From Bos javanicus (lineage: Eukaryota > Chordata > Mammalia > Artiodactyla > Bovidae): a DNA stretch of 64,000 bases. The notes below the pieces were generated by a model. That model saw only the letters and a list, made by a program, of their open reading frames with translations. It was not told the DNA's origin and did not search any database. The position numbers and the translations under genes are program-made. Positions 57,169 to 64,000 of this stretch are shown in pieces (positions within the stretch are counted from its first letter, which is position 1; every line of letters starts with the position of its first letter). The DNA is taken from assembly GCF_032452875.1 (NCBI RefSeq), contig NC_083871.1, positions 1,711,692 through 1,775,691 on the forward strand, read 5' to 3'.

Positions 57169-57863
57169 TAGATTTAGTCAAACTGATTTTATCCTTTGAG
57201 TTGCCCCTACCTACTTCTTAGGATAAACCAAGATTTGGGCATCCAAGGGTGTTTGGCTGCTGAGTCTGGGAACCAAACGTACCAATGACCTGCCTCAAAT
57301 GGGTCAAGTGGGAATCCCCTGGTCCATCCTGTATTTGGAAGCTGGTTACAATCTGCCATGTAGTTATTTCTGGTGGCTAAAACTTGATTCACTTGTTAAA
57401 ATTTCTCTTTTAAAAGATAAGTGACAGAAGAGGAAACATTTGCTTAAAAGCAGCAGATCAGGAAAACCTTAGGTCAACAGTGTAGGTGGGATGTCCAGGT
57501 ATGCTTTCCCGGTAGGAAATTTAAGGGACTGCATGCATTTGAGAAACATGATTACAGAAAAAAGGATGGAATAGTGTGACTGAATATTACGTATTTCAGC
57601 ACTTCTGCTTACAGAGATTTGCCAGTGGAATCATGAAATTGATCCTTTCTGTGTTACCTTTGCTGTGCATAAAGAGGAGCAAATAAACAACCTCATGACA
57701 CTATGCTATTTTCTACATAGCTTAACAAAGCACTTCTTTTCCTAAAACTATGATCTCCATTTTAAAAATACTAAAAAGCATTCAGTTCAGATCATTTCTT
57801 CTGTTATGTTTCCTGGGGTCCCAAGGTTCAGGACTCAGGTTATGTGGCATTTCTGGGCAGGTA
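57169..57863. other. Unassigned DNA
   Basis: No gene or repeat recognised. Confidence 0.45.
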
Positions 57864-58836
57864 GGTCAGGAAGCAACAGTTAGAACTGGACATGGAACAA
57901 CAGACTGGTTCCAAATAGGAAAAGGAGTATGTCAAGGCTGTATATTGTCACCCTGCTTATTTAACTTAGATGCAGAGTACATCATGAGAAACGCTGGGCT
58001 GGAAGAAGCACAAGCTGGAATGAAGATTGCCAGGAGAAATATCAATAACCTCAGATATGCAGATGACACCACCCTTATGGCAGAAAGTGAAGAGGAACTA
58101 AAAAGCCTCTTGATGAAAGTGAAAGCGGAGAGTAAAAAGTTGGCTTAAAGCTCAACATTCAGAAAATGAAGATCATGGCATCTGGTCCCATCACTTCATG
58201 GGAAATAGATGGGGAAACAGTGGAAACAGTGTCAGATTCTATTTTTTTAGGCTCCAAAATCACTGCAGATGGTGACTGCAGCCATGAAATTAAAAGACGC
58301 TTACTCCTTGGAAGGAAAGTTATAACCAACCTAGATAGCATATTCAAAAGCGGGGACATTACTTTGCCAACAAAGGTCCGTCTATGGTTTTTCCTGTGGT
58401 CATGTATGGATGTGAGAGTTGGACTGTGAAGAAGGCTGAGCGCCGAATAATTGATGCTTTTGAACTGTGGTGCTGGAGAAGACTCTTGAGAGTCCCTTGG
58501 ACTGCACGGAGATCCAACCAGTCCATTCTGAAGGAGATCAGCCCTGGGATTTCTTTGGAAGGAATGATGCTAAAGCTGAAACTCCAGTACTTTGGCCACC
58601 TCATGCGAAGAGTTGACTCATTGGAAAAGACTCTGATGCTGGGAGGGATTGGGGGCAGGAGGAGAAGGGGATGACAGAGGATGAGATGGCTGGATGGCAT
58701 CACCAACTCGATGGACGTGAGTTTGATTGAACTCTGGGAGTTGGTGCTGGACCGGGAGGCCTGGCGTGCTGTCATTCATGGGGTCGCAAAGAGTTGGACA
58801 TGACTGAGCGACTGAACTGAACTGAACTGAACTGGA
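57864..58836 (+). mobile_element. BovB LINE, 5'-truncated within RT
   Basis: Starts at GTCAGGAAGCAACAGTTAGA in the RT palm, runs through VCQGCILSP and YADDTT to the 3' end. The frame is broken near 58135 (one A lost) and 58383 (about 11 bp lost). The C-terminal frame 58384-58674 is open. Confidence 0.94.
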
Positions 58837-60395
58837 CTACCAGCTGGCCTCTGCTTTGGCAATCCAGGTTCTCTGTACTGTATGGGCCTCAAAAACTCTG
58901 GTCATGCTTACCTTTTAGCCTGTAAGACCTTATGGTTTAATTGTAGATATTTGGAGGAAAATAAAACCTTAATTTAGACATTATGTAAATCAATCTAACA
59001 AATTATAGAATGATATGAAAAGATGATATGCTCCATAGTAAATACCTACTGAATGATTCAAAAAACTATCATGCACCAATTACATAAATATTGTTAATTA
59101 ATTAAAAAATGTGATTAACCTTTAATTTCAATACAAGTAACATTTTTACATTTTTAAAAGTAATGATTAACATCAGATGCACTTATGAATTTTTCATTAT
59201 ATCAAAAGAAAGAAAGAAAAATAACAATTAACAGGACAAATTAAGCAGAAGTGACATAAGAGGAGAGGAAGTTGAGATTGTGTTATTCTAATCTGCACTT
59301 GGTGTTTCCAAAAACATCTTTTTTCAGTGTGAGTCAATTCCATTAAGAAGAATGACTCCAAATCGAAAACTATAGCAAGCCATACTCTTTCTAAAATAGG
59401 GTTTTATTAATGGAATTCTGGCATCTCTGGTTGTAAATCCTCTCTGTGCCAATCCAGATGACTGCTTTGCATCTCTCTTGAGAACAGTCCCAGATGCTGG
59501 GAGAAAGAAGAGAAAGATGTCCTATTGGGGACTTGTCCTTGTTCTCAGGTCTGCAGACCCAACTGAAAGCACCTGTATTTTTACTAGTTTGAAAACTTGA
59601 AATAGTTGTAAACTAAAGGGCAGAGTGTCATGACATTCAAAGTGAGGGGCCTCATGGGGAAGCCACAGTGCTTCTTGGTTTGTCACAGGCATATTTAAGT
59701 ACCATAATGTCAGGCCAAATGCCAGGACTGACTCAAGGCTGCCTTACAGAGATGCCTTTTCAGTTGGGAGAAAGCTAAAGAACCTCTGTCTTCTCAGTGA
59801 AATGTTCATATTTGTCTTATTTTTCTATTTAGCACATACAAGAAACAAACTCTTCAATGGTAGTGGTGGGCTCAAAATCAAAGGCCAACAAACAAAGGGA
59901 CTATGAGCATGCTGAAAACACCTGGCGCTGTCATTACAGTGATGGCTCCAGCTCCACAAAAAAACTCAGGGTCTGATGTGGAAATCTGACACTTTTTTTC
60001 TACACAGATGTTAAGGAAAAGAGGATCAGATTAAAGCTACATAAACTCTTTAAGGCACAAGTTCTCTTCAAATCAAAGTTACTGAAACTGACTCAAAGGC
60101 AAAATAGTTTTCTGAACTTCTATTGTTTAACTATGCACACATGCAAAACTGTAAGGAAGAACAGATGGAAATTAAACATATATGACAGATAGTTGATTAC
60201 CATATATATTTGGATCATTACAGATCAATGAAGAAAAGATGAACACTACCATAAAAATAGTCAATGGACACAAATGCAAGTTTACCTCCAAATTACTCAT
60301 TCTGTGAGAACCAGTAATTTTTTTTTAGCAAATTGTAAACTCACTAAAACAATAAGATTTTAAGCTAATTATCAAATATAAAATTAAAAATAGAT
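58837..60395. other. Unassigned DNA
   Basis: No gene supported. A short GAAA-rich stretch lies at 59207-59220. Confidence 0.45.
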
Positions 60396-63300
60396 GACCC
60401 TCTAATATGGTGGAGTAGAAGGACTTGTGCTCATCTTCTCCTGTGAGAACTCTAAAATTACAACTCGCTGTTGAATAACCATCAACAGGAGAATGCTGGA
60501 CTCCACCAAAAAAAGATACTCCATGTTCAAGGGCAAAGGAGAAGCCCTAGTAAGATGACAGGAGGGGCAAAATCACTTTTAGAATCAAACTGCATGCCCA
60601 CCAGAGATGTTCGGAGGGCTCAAACAAAATCTTGTGAGCATCAGGAGCCAGAGATCCCACAGAGACTGAACCAAATCTGCCTTTGAGTGTTTGTGTGTCT
60701 CCTGTGGAGGTATGGGTCAGAAGTGGCCTGCTGCAGGGTCAGGGCTCTGGGTGCAGCAGAACTGGATCACACAATGTGTGGCATAAGCCCTCTTGGAGGA
60801 GGTTGGCATTAGCTCCATCATAGAGCTGCCGAGCAGAAGACCCACAAACTGCAGAACAATTATACCAAAGAAATTCTTGCACTGTTAAGAAAGTTCTAGG
60901 ACCCACAACAGATTTCTAACCTGGGAATCTGGCAAAGGGACTGAGAACTCCCAGAGAATTTGACTTTGGAGCCCAGTGGGATTTGATTGCAGAACTCACA
61001 CAGGACTGGGGAAATAGACTCTTGGAGGGCACAAACAAAACCTTGTGCACACCAGAATTCAGGAGAAAGGAGCAGTGACCCCATAAGAGACTGACCCAAA
61101 CTGGCTTGTGAGTGTCCAGGAGTCTCAGACAGAGGCATGGATCAGCAGTGGCCTGATGCAGGGTTGGGGGCACTGAGTGCAGCAGTGTATGCATGGGACC
61201 TTTTGAAGTAGGTTGCCATTATCTTCATTACCTGCACCATAGTTTGGTCTCAGGTCAAACAACAGGTAGGGAGAACAACCCCTCCCATCAACAGAAAATT
61301 GGATTAAAGATTTACTGAGCATGGCACCCATCAGAACAAGATCCAGTTTCCCCCATAGTCAGTCTCTCCCATCTGGAAGCTTTCATAAACCTCTTATCCT
61401 TATCTGTCAGCAGGCAGACAGAATGAAAACCACAATCACAGAAAACTAATCAAACTGATCACATGGGCCACAGCCTTGTCTAACTTAATGAAACTATGAG
61501 CCATGCCATGTAGGGCCACCCAAGATGGACAGGTCATGGTGGAGAGTTCTGATAAAACATGGTCCACGGGAGAAGGGAATGGGAAACGACTTCAGTATTC
61601 TTGCCTTTAGAACCCCATGAAAGGTCAAAAGGATAGGTCACTGAGATGAATTTCCCAGGTAGGTAGGTGCCTAATATGCTGCTGGAGAAATAACTCCAGA
61701 AAGAAGGAAGAGGCGGAGGCAAAGTGAAAACAATGCCCAGTTGTGGATGTGACTGGTGATGGAAGTAAGGACTGATGCTGTAAGAACAATATTGCTCAGG
61801 CACCTGGGATGTTAGGTCCATGATACAAGGTAAATTGGAAGTGGTCAAACATGAGATGGCAAGAGTGAACATCAACATTTTAGAAATCAATGCACTAATA
61901 TGGACTGTAATGGACAAATTTAGTTTAGATGACCATTATATCTACTATGGTGGGCAAGGATCCCTTATAAAAAATGGAGTAGCCCTCATAGTCAACAAAA
62001 GAGTCCAAAATGCAGTGCTTGAGTACAATCTCAAAAATGACAGAATGATATCTGTTCATTTCCAGGACAAGCTGTTCAATATCACAGTCTATGCTCCAAC
62101 CTGTAATGCCGAAGAAGCTGAAGTTGAATGGTTCTATAAAGACCTACAAGACCTTCTAGAACTAACACCCAAAAAGGATGTCCCTTTCATCATAGGGGAC
62201 TGGAATGCAAAAGTAAGAAGTCAAGAAACACCTGGAGTAACAGGCAAATTTGGCATTGGAGTATAAAATGCAGCAGGGCAAAGGCGAACATACTTTTGTT
62301 AAGAGAACACACTGGTCATAGCAAACACCCTTTTCCAATGACAAAAGAGAAGACTCTACACATGGACATCAGGAGATGGCCAATACAGAAATGGGATTGG
62401 TTATATTCTTTACAGCCAAATATGGAGAAGCTCTATACAGTCAGCAAAAACAAGGACAAGAGCTAACTGTGGCTCAGATCATGAACTTATTGCTGAATTC
62501 AGACTTAAATTGAAGAAAATAGGGAAAACCACTACACCATTCAGGTATTATGTAAACCAAATCCCTAATGATTATACAGTGGAAGTGAGAAATAGATTTA
62601 AGGGCCTAGATCTGATAGATAGAGTGCCTGATGAACTATGGACTGAGGTTCATGACATTGTAGAGGAGACCGGGATCAAGACCATCCCCATGGCAAAGAA
62701 ATGAAAAAAACAAAATGGCTGTCTGGGGAGGCATTACAAATAGCTGTGAAAAGAAGAGAAGCAAAAAGCAAAGGAGAAAAGGAAAGATATAAGCATCTGA
62801 ATGCAGAGTTCCAAAGAATAGCAAGAAGAGATAAGAAAGCCTTCCTCAGTGATCAATGCAAAGAAATAGAGGAAAACAACAGAATGGGAAAGACTAGAGA
62901 TCTCTTCAAGAAAATTAGAGATACCAAGGGAACATTTCATGCAAAGATGGGCTCGATAAAGGATAGAAATAGTATGGACCTAACAGAAGCAGAAGATATT
63001 AAGAAGAGGTGGCAAGAATACACAGAAAAACTGTACAAAAAAAGATCTTCATGACCCAAAGAACCACGATGGTGTGATCACTGACCTAGAGCCAGACATC
63101 CTGAAATGTGAAGTCAAGTGGGCCTTAGAAAGCATCACTACGAACAAAGCTAGTGGGGGTGATGGAATTCCAGTTGAGCTCTTTCAAATCCTGAAAGATG
63201 ATGTTGTGAAAATGCTGCACTCAATATACCAGCAAATTTGGAAAACTCAGCAGTGGCCACAGGACTGGAAAAGGTCAGTTTTCCTTCCAATCCCAAAGAA

Positions 63301-64000
63301 AGGCAATGCCAAAGAATGCTCAAACTACCGCACCTTTGCACTCATCTCACACTCTAGTAAAGTAATGTTCAAAATTCTCCAAGCCAGGCTTCAGCAATAT
63401 GTGAACCATGAGCTTCCAGATGTTTAAGCTGGTTTTAGAAAAGGCAGAGAAACCAGAGATCAAATTGCCAACATCTGCTGGATCATGGAAAAAGCAAGAG
63501 AATTCCAGAAAAACATCTATTTCTGCTTTATTGACTATGCCAAAGGCTTTGACTGTGTGGATCACAATAAACTGTGGAAAATTCTGAAAGAGATGGGAAT
63601 ACCAGACGACCTGATCTGCCTCTTGAGAAATCTGTATGCAGGTCAGGAAGCAATAGTTAGAACTGGACATGGAATAACAGACTGGTTCCAAGTAGGAAAA
63701 GGAGTACCTCAAGGCTGTATATTGTCACCATGCTTATTTACCTTTATATGTAGAGTGTATCATGAGAAATGCTGGACTGGAAGAAACACAAGCTGGAATC
63801 AAGATTTCCAGAGGAAATATCAATAACCTCAGATATGCAGAAGACACCACCATTAGGGCAGAAAGTGAAGAGGAACTCAAAAGCCTTTTGATGAAAGTGA
63901 AAATGGAGAGTAAAAAGTTGGCTTAAAGCTCAACATTCAGAAAATGAAGATCATGGCATCTGGTCCCATCACTTCATGGGAAATAGATGGGGAAACAGTG
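60396..64000 (+). mobile_element. BovB LINE with complete-looking L1-like 5' UTR, running off the window
   Basis: Begins at about 60396 with TATGGTGGAGTAGAAGGAC and has ~1 kb of 5' non-coding sequence before merging, near 61407, with the same leader found in the 53427-57157 copy. The 5' part contains a diverged internal duplication spaced 411-425 bp (GTGGCCTG at 60723 and 61148; GGAGGGC at 60613 and 61024). The body continues past the last base of the window inside the C-terminal coding region. Confidence 0.9.
61820..63826 (+). pseudogene. BovB ORF2 (APE-type endonuclease and RT), broken
   Basis: The endonuclease N-terminal frame (61820-62266, 148 codons) has VYAPT and the GDWNAK catalytic Asp/Asn (127/129). 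It reads INAL at 23-26, where the expected catalytic Glu is Ala25. A TAA follows GIGV at 62264-62266. The Ser-Asp-His segment (GSDHEL) is retained near 62471-62490. The linker frames are 62510-62704 and 62701-63054. The latter ends at a 7-A run (GTACAAAAAAAG), one base longer than in the open copy at 54985. RT frames are 63074-63427 and 63485-63826, with FIDYAKGFDCVDHNKLW and PQGCILSP; a TAA at 63425-63427 separates them. The active-site codons downstream read YAEDTT, so the first catalytic Asp is Glu. Confidence 0.9.

Overview
The window is ruminant (bovid, most likely cattle or a close relative) nuclear DNA. The evidence is the repeat content: at least fifteen BovB (RTE-type LINE) copies, many tRNA-derived Bov-tA / Bov-A2 SINEs, L1 copies with the bovine-type 3' end, and endogenous retroviral LTRs. 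I found no host protein-coding gene, no rRNA or functional tRNA gene, and no bacterial-type system. Nearly every long reading frame belongs to a retroelement or is antisense to one. BovB alone covers about 19 kb, roughly 30% of the window by my tally of copy lengths.

Layout. 1-780 is a BovB 3' part. 1139-8130 is a minus-strand gammaretrovirus-like endogenous provirus: two 429-bp LTRs, a 4-bp target duplication, a tRNA-His-type primer site, broken gag and pro-pol, and env reduced to a C-terminal scrap. 8131-13274 is an LTR-rich zone with a solo LTR (8307-8883), the 5' end of a second provirus with a tRNA-Ile-like primer site (LTR 12009-12439), and a third LTR (12774-13274). 13300-30000 is AT-rich, mostly unassigned DNA with scattered SINEs, old L1 pieces, BovB fragments, a nested LTR/BovB/SINE stack (18059-19374) and a minus-strand relative of the 8307 LTR (26812-27393). 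30078-46610 is dense with LINEs: a 2-kb BovB with a 461-codon RT frame, an L1 with the ORF2 C-terminus, head-to-head BovB copies, two insertions with inverted 5' segments (37520-37670 and 38145-39758), and L1 inserted inside BovB (43414-44051). 46611-64000 holds duplicated low-copy DNA and two long BovB elements: a full-length minus copy (53427-57157, 11-bp target duplication) and a plus copy that begins near 60396 and runs off the window.

How the parts relate. None of the elements looks capable of autonomous activity: each coding frame carries stops, frameshifts or key-residue changes. The BovB endonuclease/reverse transcriptase is the machinery known to mobilise Bov-tA and Bov-A2 SINEs, which share its 3' end, so the two groups of repeats here are functionally linked. 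The most notable observation is that the two long BovB copies share their bodies but have unrelated 5' ends: one is an array of about ten ~40-bp GC-rich units, the other a ~1-kb leader that resembles the bovine L1 5' UTR. Repeat family names come from pattern recognition, not from a database search.
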